Shown: positions 9,029 through 18,061 of the stretch, piece after piece
How positions within the stretch are numbered: the first letter of the stretch is position 1
Layout of the letters: each line of letters begins with the position of its first letter
Assembly: GCA_030529855.1 (NCBI GenBank)
Contig: JAUMWC010000012.1
Coordinates: forward strand, 1-51,040
DNA length: 51,040 nucleotides
From: Gemella sp.
GTDB taxonomy: Bacteria; Bacillota; Bacilli; Staphylococcales; Gemellaceae
Direction of reading: 5' to 3'
The notes under the pieces: model-generated
What the model saw: only the letters and a program-made list of their open reading frames with translations
Databases searched by the model: none
What the model was told of the DNA's origin: nothing
Program-made: the position numbers and the translations under genes

Positions 9029-9057
9029 ATTATAACATATAATATATGTTATTTAAA
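9029..9057 (-). promoter_or_regulatory. Probable promoter of the response regulator, with palindromic operator
   Basis: A -10 TATAAT (9029-9034) and -35 TTTAAA (9052-9057) are spaced by 17 bases. The spacer is largely an inverted repeat, ATAACATAT-AAT-ATATGTTAT (9032-9052), which would place a bound dimer across the polymerase site. The -35 is weak, consistent with a regulated promoter. Confidence 0.5.
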
Positions 9058-9212
9058 CTAAAACACTATTCTAAATATTAAAGTTATTATTTACTTTATA
9101 TTAATACTTTATTTATTCTTTTTACTGCTTTCAATTCCTAGTCCTACAATATTTACACTTTTTTTCATTTTATATTTCAGTTATATAGTTAACTTATAAA
9201 ATAACTTATTTT

Positions 9213-9242
9213 TTGATTAGTAGACTCCACCATTATTATAGT
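9213..9242 (+). promoter_or_regulatory. Probable promoter of the carboxypeptidase-like gene
   Basis: A -35 TTGATT (9213-9218) and -10 TATAGT (9237-9242) with an 18-base spacer, about 60 bases before the start codon. Confidence 0.4.
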
Positions 9243-9301
9243 ATTTTCACCATAAATAATATATAATGTTACTATATCTTATTATAGCAAGGAGTCTTAT
9301 A

Positions 9302-10504
9302 ATGAAACTAGTAAGAAAATTAATTGTAACTTTTACAACATTACTTCTATTACTTAGTCCAGTTACCTATGCAAATGAGAAGTTTAATGACCCTAATATT
9401 GCATCATTTATTAATGATAGCAATTCAAAATTCCTTGTTGCTGAACTGAACACTGGAAAAATAATTGCTGGACAAAATATAGACAACAAAATTTCTTATA
9501 AAAACTTGATAAATAAAATTGCTGTCTTTGCTCTTTCAGAAAAATTAAAAACTAAAGAACTTACTCTAAATCATAGGATTACTATTACTGAGGATGAAAC
9601 ACTAAAAAAATTAAATATATCAAAGGATGTTAATATAAAAGATATAATTTTCTTACTAGAACAAGCAGATTCTCCAACTCTAGCAATCAGTGTTCTTAAG
9701 GCACTAAACATAGAATTATCTCAAGCTCAATCGTTACTTGATAAACTAACACTTTCTGATACTGAACTTGTTAAGCTAGAAATAAGCGGTGATAATAAAA
9801 TAAGTGCTAAAAATCTTGCATATCTTAATCAAGAAACACTAAGAAATTTCTATAACATTAGTCAGATAACATCTCAGGCTAACTATACTTTAGAAAACGG
9901 AACTGTATTGACTAATGATATTCAAACTAAAGCTGAATCTACAATTCTTGGCTTATCACACGAAGATAAAAATTCTGAGATAATCATAAATAAAGATAGT
10001 ACTAATTTTTTAATAATTCTATTAGAATCTTCTCACGATAGTAATACTATATTTGAAAATTTAAATAAACTTTATCCTTATCTATTTTCTAATTATGCAT
10101 ATCAAGCCGTTATTCAAGCTGGAAATCATAATATAAATAACCAAGATATAGTAGTAGATTCTGCAGTTTATGATCTATTTTATAAAAATCATAACATAAG
10201 TAATTTAACATTCCACTTGATGAATGATAAAATTATTTTATTACAAAATTACAATACCTTGTCTGCAAATAATGCAAGTGTATTTTCTACATATAAATCT
10301 ACTTCTACTCAACGTAGCGATATTAAAGAATCTCTAACAGATGATTTTAAAAAGAACACTACTATTAGAGGTTTTTCTGATAAAGAAAAATTAGACTCAA
10401 TTATATCTAATACGTCTTATATAATTTCAGTGCTACTATTAGCCTACTTGACTTTATATAGTGTTATATATATTTTCAAAAAAATTTTTAGGAGAAAATC
10501 ATAA
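9302..10504 (+). CDS. Degenerate D-Ala-D-Ala carboxypeptidase-like membrane protein (predicted inactive)
   Basis: A 400-residue secreted protein with a signal peptide ending near VTYA (21-24) and a C-terminal membrane helix plus basic tail (about 374-400), the DacA/PBP5 layout. Residues 46-130 follow the DacA fold order: an ELNTGK strand, a KIIAGQNIDNK strand, the helix where SxxK should lie, then KELTLNHRITIT and NIKDIIFLLEQADS. The catalytic serine position reads LINK (69-72), keeping only the lysine. The SxN position reads ADS (122-124), and no KTG is found. It is therefore probably a non-enzymatic relative that may bind or scaffold. The ATG at 9302 follows AAGGAG. The stop overlaps the next start by one base. 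Confidence 0.65.
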   Translation: MKLVRKLIVTFTTLLLLLSPVTYANEKFNDPNIASFINDSNSKFLVAELNTGKIIAGQNIDNKISYKNLINKIAVFALSEKLKTKELTLNHRITITEDETLKKLNISKDVNIKDIIFLLEQADSPTLAISVLKALNIELSQAQSLLDKLTLSDTELVKLEISGDNKISAKNLAYLNQETLRNFYNISQITSQANYTLENGTVLTNDIQTKAESTILGLSHEDKNSEIIINKDSTNFLIILLESSHDSNTIFENLNKLYPYLFSNYAYQAVIQAGNHNINNQDIVVDSAVYDLFYKNHNISNLTFHLMNDKIILLQNYNTLSANNASVFSTYKSTSTQRSDIKESLTDDFKKNTTIRGFSDKEKLDSIISNTSYIISVLLLAYLTLYSVIYIFKKIFRRKS

Positions 10505-10791
10505 TGAATTTAGCTCAAGAAAATCTGTTTTTCGAAATGGAAAATCATAAATTCGAACTTATATTCAACTACAAAGATGCTTTCGACAAAGATTTATTCT
10601 TTGAAAAATATGTTGATTTATTTGATGATAAAGATTTTATCGTAGGAGATATTTCATATGAAAAGTTAAGATTAACAGGTTTTGTTATTACTAATCAACA
10701 AAATAATCCTCGTAATATCGATAACTTGGAAGACTTTATCTTAGAATATTGTAACCTTGGTTGTCCCTTCTTTGTCGTTAAGAGAGTATAA
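10504..10791 (+). CDS. yutD: YutD-like protein (DUF1027)
   Basis: A 95-residue cytoplasmic protein resembling B. subtilis YutD: an N-terminal FELIFNYKDAFD, a central VGDISYEKLRLTGF and a C-terminal EYCNLGCPFFVVKRV. The family is conserved in Bacillota and has no firmly established function. Its start overlaps the stop of the carboxypeptidase-like gene (TAATG), so the two are translated from one message. A bidirectional terminator follows. Confidence 0.85.
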   Translation: MNLAQENLFFEMENHKFELIFNYKDAFDKDLFFEKYVDLFDDKDFIVGDISYEKLRLTGFVITNQQNNPRNIDNLEDFILEYCNLGCPFFVVKRV

Positions 10792-10828
10792 AAAAAGAAA
10801 TTCATCATATTGATGAATTTCTTTTTTA
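10790..10828. terminator. Bidirectional terminator between yutD and asd
   Basis: AAAGAAATTCATCA/TGATGAATTTCTTT hairpin with A and T runs on both sides. It serves the convergent yutD and asd genes. Confidence 0.9.
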
Positions 10829-11908
10829 TTATTTATCTAAATATCCTAATTTCTTAACTAATTCTGCTGTTTGTAATGCTCCACCAGCTGCTCCTCTCAT
10901 AGTGTTGTGAGATAAAGCTACGAATTTGTAATCAAATAGAGTATCTTCTCTAAAACGACCTACAGAAATTTGCATTCCGTTTTCATGGTCTCTATCTAAT
11001 ACTGGTTGTGGACGGTTATCTTCTTCATAGTACTTGATAAATGGTTTTGGACTTAATGGTAAATCATATTTTTCTATGTCAGATACATAGTTTTTAATTT
11101 TTTCTAATAATACTTCTTTACCTGGGTTATTTTCTAAGTTAAATGATACTGCAGCCATGTGTCCATCTAATACTGGTACACGAATACATTGCGCTGATAA
11201 GTTCATAGAAGTATCCGAAACAATTTTTCCGTCTTCTACTTTACCAAAGATTTTAAGTGGTTCTTTTTCTGATTTTTCTTCTTCCCCACCAATGTAAGGA
11301 ATGATGTTTTCTACCATTTCTGGCCATTCAGCAAAGTTTTTACCTGAACCTGAGATTGCTTGGTATGTACAAATCGATGCTTCTTTTATACCAAATTCTC
11401 TAATTGCATTAAAAACTGGCACATATGATTGGATTGAACAGTTTGGTTTTACTACGATAAATCCACGTTCTGTTCCTAATCTCTTTCTTTGGGCTTCTAC
11501 TATATCTAGGTGTTCTGGATTTATTTCTGGAATAATCATAGGAATATCTTCCTTCATCCTGTTAGCTGAGTTATTAGAAACTACTACTACTTCTCTCTTA
11601 GCGTAGTCTTCTTCTAATTTGATTAGTGTTGGTTTGTCTAAATCTAAGGCACAGAATACCATATCTACATCCCCAACTATATTATCGATGTCAAATACAT
11701 CATAAATTTCTAAGTCAGCTACGTATGAAGGCATATCACTTTCTAATTTCCAGCGACTCTCCATTAACTTTCCATATTTTTGCCCTGCTGATCTAGCTGA
11801 TGCTGCAAGTTTTACAACATCGAAATATGGATGATTTTCTAAAAGTGTTAATAATCTTTGACCAACCATTCCAGTTGCTCCAAGAACTGCTACTCTTGAT
11901 TTTTGCAT
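10829..11908 (-). CDS. asd: Aspartate-semialdehyde dehydrogenase
   Basis: Reduces aspartyl phosphate to aspartate semialdehyde, the branch point to lysine/DAP, threonine and methionine. The 359-residue protein has an N-terminal NADP-binding GATGMVGQ (10-17) and the catalytic cysteine C157 in KPNCS. The overall pattern (FCALDLDK, SNNSANR, HNTMRGAAGG) matches the archaeal/fungal-type ASADH subfamily rather than the E. coli type. It is the last gene of the lysine operon, 13 bases after the alanine-racemase-like gene; the stop abuts a bidirectional terminator. Confidence 0.92.
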   Translation of the reverse strand: MQKSRVAVLGATGMVGQRLLTLLENHPYFDVVKLAASARSAGQKYGKLMESRWKLESDMPSYVADLEIYDVFDIDNIVGDVDMVFCALDLDKPTLIKLEEDYAKREVVVVSNNSANRMKEDIPMIIPEINPEHLDIVEAQRKRLGTERGFIVVKPNCSIQSYVPVFNAIREFGIKEASICTYQAISGSGKNFAEWPEMVENIIPYIGGEEEKSEKEPLKIFGKVEDGKIVSDTSMNLSAQCIRVPVLDGHMAAVSFNLENNPGKEVLLEKIKNYVSDIEKYDLPLSPKPFIKYYEEDNRPQPVLDRDHENGMQISVGRFREDTLFDYKFVALSHNTMRGAAGGALQTAELVKKLGYLDK

Positions 11909-11921
11909 TATATTCTCCTAT

Positions 11922-12989
11922 CTAATATTTTTTAATTACGTCTAATGAATTTTTATTAAGTACCGCCATCTGTTCAGAATTTGAATTACAGTATTTATTA
12001 TACGAGTATATAGGTAGTTCGTCACTATAAATGACTACTTCATCTCCTATATTAACATTGTCATCACTTTCTATAACAATATGACTCATCATTGTTGATA
12101 CTATTGAGTACTCTTTCCCATGAATTAAACATGTTTTTCCTGTAAGCCTTGATCTAAGTATACCATCTCCGTACCCTATATCTATTGTAGCTAATTGTAT
12201 TTTTTCTTTAGCTACATAAGAGTTACAGTAACCTATTGACTCATTTTTCTCTAATTTTCTTATGTTTAAAACATTTGCCCTTACTTCAAAGGCTTGATTT
12301 GGTGTATATTTTTCTTTTGTTGGATTTTCTTTAACATTATATGGATATGAACCATACAGCATAATTCCCGGTCTTATATGGGTTGCTATTTCAAATAGTC
12401 CATCTCTTAGATATGATGCTGAATTTTGGAAGTGTCTTACTTCAAAATCATGAATTTTGCTAAGTTCTTTATATACTGTAATAATTGTATTTTTTTCTAT
12501 TTCATAATTACCATCAAATTCATCCGCATGAGCAAAGTGACACCAGAATGCTTTTAGATTAAGTTCATTTTCTTTTGCGAAATTCACTACTTTTTTAGCT
12601 TCTTCTAAATTTTTCACTCCCGCCCTATTCATAAAACCAGCGTATTCTAGGTGTAGTGCTAAATCTTGTATATTTTCTAAATTTTCTTTTAGATATTCTA
12701 AAGATGCTACATTTATTTCTATATTATATTTTCTTACTTTTTCGAAATCGTATGTTGGATTTATTAAGAAAATATTTACATCCGCATATACTTCTCTAAT
12801 AGCTATAGCTTCTTTAAGACTTGTAGTTGCAAAATAATCTATTCCATTTTCGTACATTACTTTGACTGAATCTAGTAATTCCATATTATAGGCATTATTT
12901 TTTACAACAGCTATTATTTGATTTTTTTCTACATTGAACTGGCTGATATTATCAGCTATTTTTTTATAGTTTATTTCTAATACAGCCAC
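11922..12989 (-). CDS. Alanine racemase family protein (Alr2-like, divergent active site)
   Basis: A 355-residue fold-type III PLP enzyme: PLP lysine K30 in AVVKNNAYN, catalytic-type tyrosine Y254 in SIGYCNSY, and IDIGYGDG at 269-276. It occupies the same place as alr2 in the S. aureus dap operon. Several usual Alr residues differ: AVVKANAYG is AVVKNNAYN, the usual CMD motif is replaced by STMMSH (298-303), and the position of the carbamylated lysine seven residues before R122 is glutamate. It may racemise alanine, or another amino acid of this pathway such as DAP; the latter is inference. It starts 3 bases after the upstream gene's stop. Confidence 0.8.
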   Translation of the reverse strand: MAVLEINYKKIADNISQFNVEKNQIIAVVKNNAYNMELLDSVKVMYENGIDYFATTSLKEAIAIREVYADVNIFLINPTYDFEKVRKYNIEINVASLEYLKENLENIQDLALHLEYAGFMNRAGVKNLEEAKKVVNFAKENELNLKAFWCHFAHADEFDGNYEIEKNTIITVYKELSKIHDFEVRHFQNSASYLRDGLFEIATHIRPGIMLYGSYPYNVKENPTKEKYTPNQAFEVRANVLNIRKLEKNESIGYCNSYVAKEKIQLATIDIGYGDGILRSRLTGKTCLIHGKEYSIVSTMMSHIVIESDDNVNIGDEVVIYSDELPIYSYNKYCNSNSEQMAVLNKNSLDVIKKY

Positions 12990-12992
12990 TCT

Positions 12993-14153
12993 TTACCCCT
13001 TGTTATATTTGTCTAGTATTGACATATAATATTTTACACCTGTTTCTAATACTATTTCATCAAAATTGAATTTAGGTGTATGTAATCCCCAAACATATCC
13101 TTTTTCTTCATTTCTTATACCTAAGAATGAATAATTAGTAGGTGCTACTCTTCTGAATGCAGAAAAATCTTCTCCATATAAATATGCATCTTTTAATTCT
13201 ATATATTTTATAGCATTATTTTTACAAACTTCTTTTATTAAGTTATATTCTTCTTTGTCATTATAAACTGCATCGTAACCTTCTCCAAAATCTACATTGA
13301 TTTTAGTTCCAGTTATTAATTCTAAACCTTTTGCTATATCAATAATTTTTTTTGAAATTATAACAAAATTTTCTCTTGAATATGTTCTAATAGTTCCTTC
13401 TAATTTCGCAGATTGAGCTACTATGTTTAGAGCGTCTCCACCGCTTAGTAAACCTATATGAATTATATTTGTATCTCTTGCACTAAGGTTTAAAGTATTT
13501 AATTTTAATAATTCTTGATAGAAAATACTAGCAGTATTTATCGCATCTGAACCCGTGTGTTTTAACCCTACATGAGCCGCTTGTCCTTCTATTTTTATTC
13601 TAAATTCAGTAGCACTTGCCATAATATCTTTCTCTTTAGAAATTATAGCTGATTCTTCATAATCAGGATTCATATGTAGGGCATAAGCAGCTTTAATATT
13701 ATGCTTTTTAAAATCATAAGCATTTACCATTAATGCTGCTCCACCAATAGTTTCTTCTGCTGGTTGGAAAACAAACATAGAATTATACTTTGTTTCATTA
13801 GTTTCATGGTATTTTTTCGCTTCAAGCATTGCTCCAAGTAACATTGCGGTATGACCATCGTGACCACAAGCATGCATAACTCCTGGAGTTTTTGATGCAA
13901 AGTCTATTTGATTTTCTTCTTGAATTGGTAAGGCATCAATATCAGCCCTAAATAAAATTGTTTCAGCATTTTTTTCGCTAGCTTCAAATTTTACTATAAG
14001 CCCTGTTTCTAAAACTTCTTCATATGCAATATTATTTTCTTCTAATATTGTTTTTAAATATTCTTTAGTTTTGTATTCTTCTAATGATAACTCTGGATTA
14101 GAGTGTAAGTCTCTACGCCATTTTGTTAACATTTGATTAGTTACTACTTTCAT
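12993..14153 (-). CDS. N-acetyldiaminopimelate deacetylase (M20 amidohydrolase)
   Basis: A 386-residue M20D metallopeptidase-family amidohydrolase with DIDALP (71-76) and the metal-binding HACGHDGH (94-101). Beside dapH it is best read as the enzyme that removes the acetyl group from N-acetyl-L,L-diaminopimelate (B. subtilis YkuR; hipO in the S. aureus operon). It starts 10 bases after the dapH stop and ends 3 bases before the Alr-like gene. A general hippurate-type amidohydrolase is the alternative, made less likely by the operon. Confidence 0.88.
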   Translation of the reverse strand: MKVVTNQMLTKWRRDLHSNPELSLEEYKTKEYLKTILEENNIAYEEVLETGLIVKFEASEKNAETILFRADIDALPIQEENQIDFASKTPGVMHACGHDGHTAMLLGAMLEAKKYHETNETKYNSMFVFQPAEETIGGAALMVNAYDFKKHNIKAAYALHMNPDYEESAIISKEKDIMASATEFRIKIEGQAAHVGLKHTGSDAINTASIFYQELLKLNTLNLSARDTNIIHIGLLSGGDALNIVAQSAKLEGTIRTYSRENFVIISKKIIDIAKGLELITGTKINVDFGEGYDAVYNDKEEYNLIKEVCKNNAIKYIELKDAYLYGEDFSAFRRVAPTNYSFLGIRNEEKGYVWGLHTPKFNFDEIVLETGVKYYMSILDKYNKG

Positions 14154-14163
14154 AGTCCACCTA

Positions 14164-14865
14164 TTATAGATTTCTTAATTCAGCAATGATGTCTACTTTT
14201 TCGTTAGCTACTTCATCACGAGTTTTAATTACTCTTGCTGGTACTCCTGCTACTACTGAACCTGCTTCTACATCTTTAGTTACAACTGAACCTGCAGCTA
14301 CTACTGCGTTGTCTCCAATTTGAACACCTTCTAGTACTACTGCATTAGCTCCTACTAGTACATTGTTTCCAATTCTTACTGGTGTTGCGTTTGCTGGTTC
14401 GATAACTCCTGATAGTACTGCTCCTGCTCCAATGTGAGAGTTTTCTCCTACTTCTGCACGTCCACCTAGGATTGCATTCATATCAATCATAGTATTTTTT
14501 CCAATTTTAGCTCCTATGTTAATAACAGCTCCCATCATGATTACAGCATTGTCTCCTACTTCTGCGTGTTCACGAATAGATACTCCTGGCTCAATACGTG
14601 CATTTACATTTGTTAAATCTTTCATTGGAATTGCTGAATTACGTGTTTCGTTTTCTAAACGGAAGTTTTTTACTTTGCTTTCGTTAGCTGCATAAAATTC
14701 TTGCCAATCTTTTAAGTCTGCAAATACAACTTTTGAGTTTCCTTCTCCAAATACTTCTAAAGTTTCTGGGAATGATACTTCTTCATTAAAGTTTACATAT
14801 ACTTTTACTGGTGTTTTCTTAACTGATGTTGCTATATATTTGATAATTTCTTCTGTTGTTTTCAT
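14164..14865 (-). CDS. dapH: Tetrahydrodipicolinate N-acetyltransferase
   Basis: A 233-residue DapH/YkuQ-type enzyme that acetylates tetrahydrodipicolinate from acetyl-CoA. The N-terminal domain covers about 1-85. A left-handed beta-helix of hexapeptide repeats (IEPGVSI, VGDNAVI, IGKNTMI, VGENSHI) runs to about 215 and ends in [14 protein letters not shown]. The length matches the acetylase form, not the longer succinylase DapD. Its presence, with a deacetylase gene next to it, shows that the acetylated DAP branch is used. Confidence 0.94.
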   Translation of the reverse strand: MKTTEEIIKYIATSVKKTPVKVYVNFNEEVSFPETLEVFGEGNSKVVFADLKDWQEFYAANESKVKNFRLENETRNSAIPMKDLTNVNARIEPGVSIREHAEVGDNAVIMMGAVINIGAKIGKNTMIDMNAILGGRAEVGENSHIGAGAVLSGVIEPANATPVRIGNNVLVGANAVVLEGVQIGDNAVVAAGSVVTKDVEAGSVVAGVPARVIKTRDEVANEKVDIIAELRNL

Positions 14866-14884
14866 TTTTTATACCTCTTAATTT

Positions 14885-15628
14885 TTATATTCCTAATACA
14901 TCTTTCATTGAATAAAGTCTCGCTGGTTTGTCTTCTAGCCATAAAGCTGCTTTTACTGCTCCGTTAGCAAACATTCTCTTACTTAAAGCTGTGTGCTTAA
15001 TCTCTATAACTTCGTCTTGTCCAGCAAATATTACTTCATGTTCACCTACGATTGTTCCACCTCTTACTGCGTGAATCCCAATCTCTTTAGTTTGTCGTTT
15101 ACCGTCACCTTCACGACCATATACTCTGTCATATTCTTCTACATTATGTACAGCATCTACTAACATTTTTGCTGTTCCACTTGGTGAGTCTACTTTTTTA
15201 TTGTGGTGTTTTTCTACTACTTCTATATCATAGCCACCTAACAATTCACTAGCTTTTTTAACTAGTTCTACTAGCACATTAACTCCTAGACTGTAGTTTC
15301 CACTGTATATTACAGCTACTTCTTTAGCTAGTTCTTTTATGGCAGCAAGTTCTTCTTCTGTATGTCCAGTTGTAGCTACTACCACTTTCGTTTTTGTTTT
15401 TCTAGCATATTCTACCATATCCATAGTTAAAGCGTGATGTGAAAAATCAATAATTACATCTGCTTCTTCTTTAATTTCAGAAAATGTTTCATATGCAGAA
15501 AAATTAGATTTTTCTGTAATTTTATTGCTTACTCCAGCAACTATTTCAACATCAGTAAATGAATCTTGTATCAAGTCTACTAATGTTTTTCCCATTGCTC
15601 CTGTAAATCCACTAATTATTACTTTCAT
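14885..15628 (-). CDS. dapB: 4-hydroxy-tetrahydrodipicolinate reductase
   Basis: The 247-residue NAD(P)H-dependent second committed enzyme of DAP synthesis. The N-terminal dinucleotide site GFTGAMG is at 7-13; the catalytic motif EKHHNKKVDSPSGTA is in the middle; the C-terminus is GIHAVRGGTIVGEH. It lies 8 bases after dapA and 19 before dapH in the lysine operon. Confidence 0.96.
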   Translation of the reverse strand: MKVIISGFTGAMGKTLVDLIQDSFTDVEIVAGVSNKITEKSNFSAYETFSEIKEEADVIIDFSHHALTMDMVEYARKTKTKVVVATTGHTEEELAAIKELAKEVAVIYSGNYSLGVNVLVELVKKASELLGGYDIEVVEKHHNKKVDSPSGTAKMLVDAVHNVEEYDRVYGREGDGKRQTKEIGIHAVRGGTIVGEHEVIFAGQDEVIEIKHTALSKRMFANGAVKAALWLEDKPARLYSMKDVLGI

Positions 15629-15636
15629 ATTATCTC

Positions 15637-16512
15637 CTATTTTAAGTTTTCCATTTCTTCTTTTAAAGCTAAAGCTAATGAATCTTCAATGTGTGTCATT
15701 GGTAATCTGTAGTGAGTTTGTCCAAATCCTAAGTACTCCACACACTTTTTAACTGGCATTGGGTTTGGTTCTAAGAATAACATATTTGTAAATTTATTAT
15801 ATTTTAATTGTAGTTTCATTGCTTCTTGGATTTTTCCTTCTAAAGCAAGTTTACACATTTCATGATTTGCTTTTGGATAAACGTTTGCTAATACAGAAAT
15901 TGATCCTTTTGCTCCTGCTGCAATCATAGGTACATTAATATCATCATTTCCACAGTACACATCTATAGAATCCCCACATAGACGAAGAACTTCTAAAGTA
16001 TGCGACATTTCTCCTGTAGCATCTTTGTAAGCTACAATATTTTTATGTTTAGATAGTTGTGCTATTGTTTCAGGAGTCATTGCCTGTCCAGTTCTTCCTG
16101 GTACCCCATAAAGAACTATAGGTATATTAACTCTATCTGCAATATACTCAAAGTGTTCTACTAAGCCTTTTTGAGTAGTTTTGTTATAGTAAGGTGTTAC
16201 TACTAATAAAGCATCTGCTCCTACTCTTTCTGCTTCTGTACTAAGGTGCACTGCGTGTTGAACATCGTTTACCCCAGTTCCAGCTATTACTGGCACTCTT
16301 TTATTTACAGTATCTACTGCAAACTTAATAACTTCTATTTGCTCATCATCTGGCATAGTCGAACTTTCTCCAGTTGTTCCAGCAATTATTATAGCATCTG
16401 AACCTTCTGAAATTTGAAATTCTATAAGTTTTTCTAATGTTTGATAATCTACATCTCCATTTTCTAAAAATGGTGTTACTATCGCTACTCCACTACCTGT
16501 ATATAATGTCAT
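15637..16512 (-). CDS. dapA: 4-hydroxy-tetrahydrodipicolinate synthase
   Basis: Condenses pyruvate with aspartate semialdehyde. The 291-residue TIM-barrel protein shows the substrate-binding GTTGES (45-50), the catalytic tyrosine in LYGVPGRTG (Y135) and the Schiff-base lysine in AYKDATG (K163). It starts 11 bases after lysA, second in the riboswitch-controlled operon. Confidence 0.97.
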   Translation of the reverse strand: MTLYTGSGVAIVTPFLENGDVDYQTLEKLIEFQISEGSDAIIIAGTTGESSTMPDDEQIEVIKFAVDTVNKRVPVIAGTGVNDVQHAVHLSTEAERVGADALLVVTPYYNKTTQKGLVEHFEYIADRVNIPIVLYGVPGRTGQAMTPETIAQLSKHKNIVAYKDATGEMSHTLEVLRLCGDSIDVYCGNDDINVPMIAAGAKGSISVLANVYPKANHEMCKLALEGKIQEAMKLQLKYNKFTNMLFLEPNPMPVKKCVEYLGFGQTHYRLPMTHIEDSLALALKEEMENLK

Positions 16513-16523
16513 TTTTCTTTCTC

Positions 16524-17816
16524 CTATATATCATTTCTTAATAAATCTTCTAATGTATCAGGTTTTACTACCAATCTATCTTTTCCATCTTTTACAAATA
16601 CTACTCCAAGTTTTCTCATTCTATTGTAGTTACTTGCCATACTGTGGTTATATGCTCCTGTTGATGTTACTAGTAATAGGTCACCTCTTTCTGCTTGAGG
16701 TAACATTACATCTTTTATTATTACATCTCCAGATTCGCAGTACTTTCCTGCTACTGTATATTCTGTTGTATTTTCTTCATCTAATTTATTTGCTATACAG
16801 CATTCATATTCAGCTTTGTATAGAGCATATCTTGGGTTATCTCCCATACCTCCATCTACGAAGATATATTCTCTACCAGCATAAGTTTTCTTAGTCCCTC
16901 CTACTTCATATAAAGTAGATCCTGTATTACAAATTAAACTTCTTCCAGGTTCAATGATAATTTTTTCAATATTTAATCCTGAATTTGCTTTCTCTTTTTC
17001 AATCACTTTAATGTATCTTTGTAAGAAACTTGCTAATTCAAATGGTTTATCATTTTGAGTATAATAAACACCGAATCCTCCACCTAAGTTTAATACTTTT
17101 ATTTCTGTTCCTACTCTCTCTTGAACATCTTTAGCAAAGCTAAATACTGTATTTGTTGCTTCAAAGAATGACGTTTCTTCAAAAATTTGAGATCCAATGT
17201 GAGAATGGAATCCTAGGAAGTTTAAATTAGATTGTTTGCTAATATCAGCAATTAACTCAAATATTTTCTCATCATAAACTGAGTAACCAAATTTAGAGTC
17301 ATCCTTAGCAGTTTTAATATATTCGTGAGTATGTGCATCGATACCTGTATTAATTCTTAATAATACATTTACTTGTACCTCTCTCTCTTTTGCTAAATCG
17401 TTTATTATACGGTACTCATAATCATTATCTATAATTATATTTCTAACACCATATTCTAAAGCTGCATCTAATTCTCCATATGTTTTGTTGTTACCGTGGA
17501 AGTATGTTTTAGACATATCAAATCCTGCTTGTTTTGCAGTGAACATTTCTCCTTGCGATACTACATCTGCTCCTAAGCCAAATTTAGAGATTACTCTGTA
17601 TATTTCTAAACATGAGAAAGCTTTTGATGCGTAAAGAATCTCAGTTTCAAAGCTAGAACTCTTAAAATTTTCTGTAAATAGTGAACATGTATCTTCTATT
17701 AACTGTTCGTCATAAACATATAGAGCTTGTTTATACTTAGCATGTAAATCCGTTAATTTTACACCACCAATACTTAATACTCCATTTTCGTTTTTCATTC
17801 CATTAAATAAATGCAT
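16524..17816 (-). CDS. lysA: Diaminopimelate decarboxylase
   Basis: Converts meso-DAP to lysine. This 430-residue fold-type III PLP enzyme has the PLP lysine in YASKAFS (K65), HSHIGSQI in the barrel, GGGFGVYY, EPGRS and the catalytic CESGD motif near the C-terminus. The ATG at 17816 follows AAAGAGG by six bases. It is the first gene after the lysine riboswitch, so end-product control acts on the whole seven-gene operon. Confidence 0.97.
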   Translation of the reverse strand: MHLFNGMKNENGVLSIGGVKLTDLHAKYKQALYVYDEQLIEDTCSLFTENFKSSSFETEILYASKAFSCLEIYRVISKFGLGADVVSQGEMFTAKQAGFDMSKTYFHGNNKTYGELDAALEYGVRNIIIDNDYEYRIINDLAKEREVQVNVLLRINTGIDAHTHEYIKTAKDDSKFGYSVYDEKIFELIADISKQSNLNFLGFHSHIGSQIFEETSFFEATNTVFSFAKDVQERVGTEIKVLNLGGGFGVYYTQNDKPFELASFLQRYIKVIEKEKANSGLNIEKIIIEPGRSLICNTGSTLYEVGGTKKTYAGREYIFVDGGMGDNPRYALYKAEYECCIANKLDEENTTEYTVAGKYCESGDVIIKDVMLPQAERGDLLLVTSTGAYNHSMASNYNRMRKLGVVFVKDGKDRLVVKPDTLEDLLRNDI

Positions 17817-17835
17817 TGTATACCTCTTTTCAAAT

Positions 17836-17880
17836 ATATAAAAAATAAACTATAAGAACAAAAGGTCCCCATAGTTTATC
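17836..17880 (-). terminator. Riboswitch-controlled terminator upstream of lysA
   Basis: ATAAACTAT pairs with ATAGTTTAT, followed on the minus strand by a T run. It is the expression platform of the lysine riboswitch and should form when lysine is bound. Confidence 0.85.
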
Positions 17881-17903
17881 TAGAAATCTATCCTTTTGCC
17901 CTA

Positions 17904-18037
17904 TTATAAAAAGCTCACCAACAAGAAGATGGGCATCCTCTCATGACAGTGCTATCTTTATTCAAGTATAGCCCCAGCGTTACACACACTTCGGCGATGC
18001 TACCTTTTACATTAGTCATCGCGGCCTCTTTTTATAA
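17904..18037 (-). promoter_or_regulatory. Lysine riboswitch (L box)
   Basis: The RNA shows the conserved L-box blocks in order: AGAGG at the 5' side, GCATCGCCGAAG, GCTGGGGC, TTGAATAAAGATAGCACTGT and the TCATGAGAGGA block. The closing helix P1 can be read directly: TTATAAAAAG at 18028-18037 pairs with CTTTTTATAA at 17904-17913. It precedes lysA and a switchable terminator. High lysine should stop transcription of lysA-dapA-dapB-dapH-deacetylase-alr-asd. Confidence 0.95.
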
Positions 18038-18061
18038 CCATAATTTATTAACTTAAATATT

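Larger units (their letters stand above)
8976..9301. other. Divergent intergenic region between the two-component system and the carboxypeptidase-like gene
   Basis: 326 bases without a gene, very AT-rich. It holds a minus-strand promoter with an internal palindrome (9029-9057) for the regulator, and a probable plus-strand promoter (9213-9242) for the divergent gene. Between about 9060 and 9210 nothing beyond AT-rich sequence is recognised. Confidence 0.6.

Noticed and set aside
9266..9301. Longer start for the carboxypeptidase-like protein
   Set aside because: It would put 12 residues before the signal peptide and ignores the AAGGAG just before 9302.
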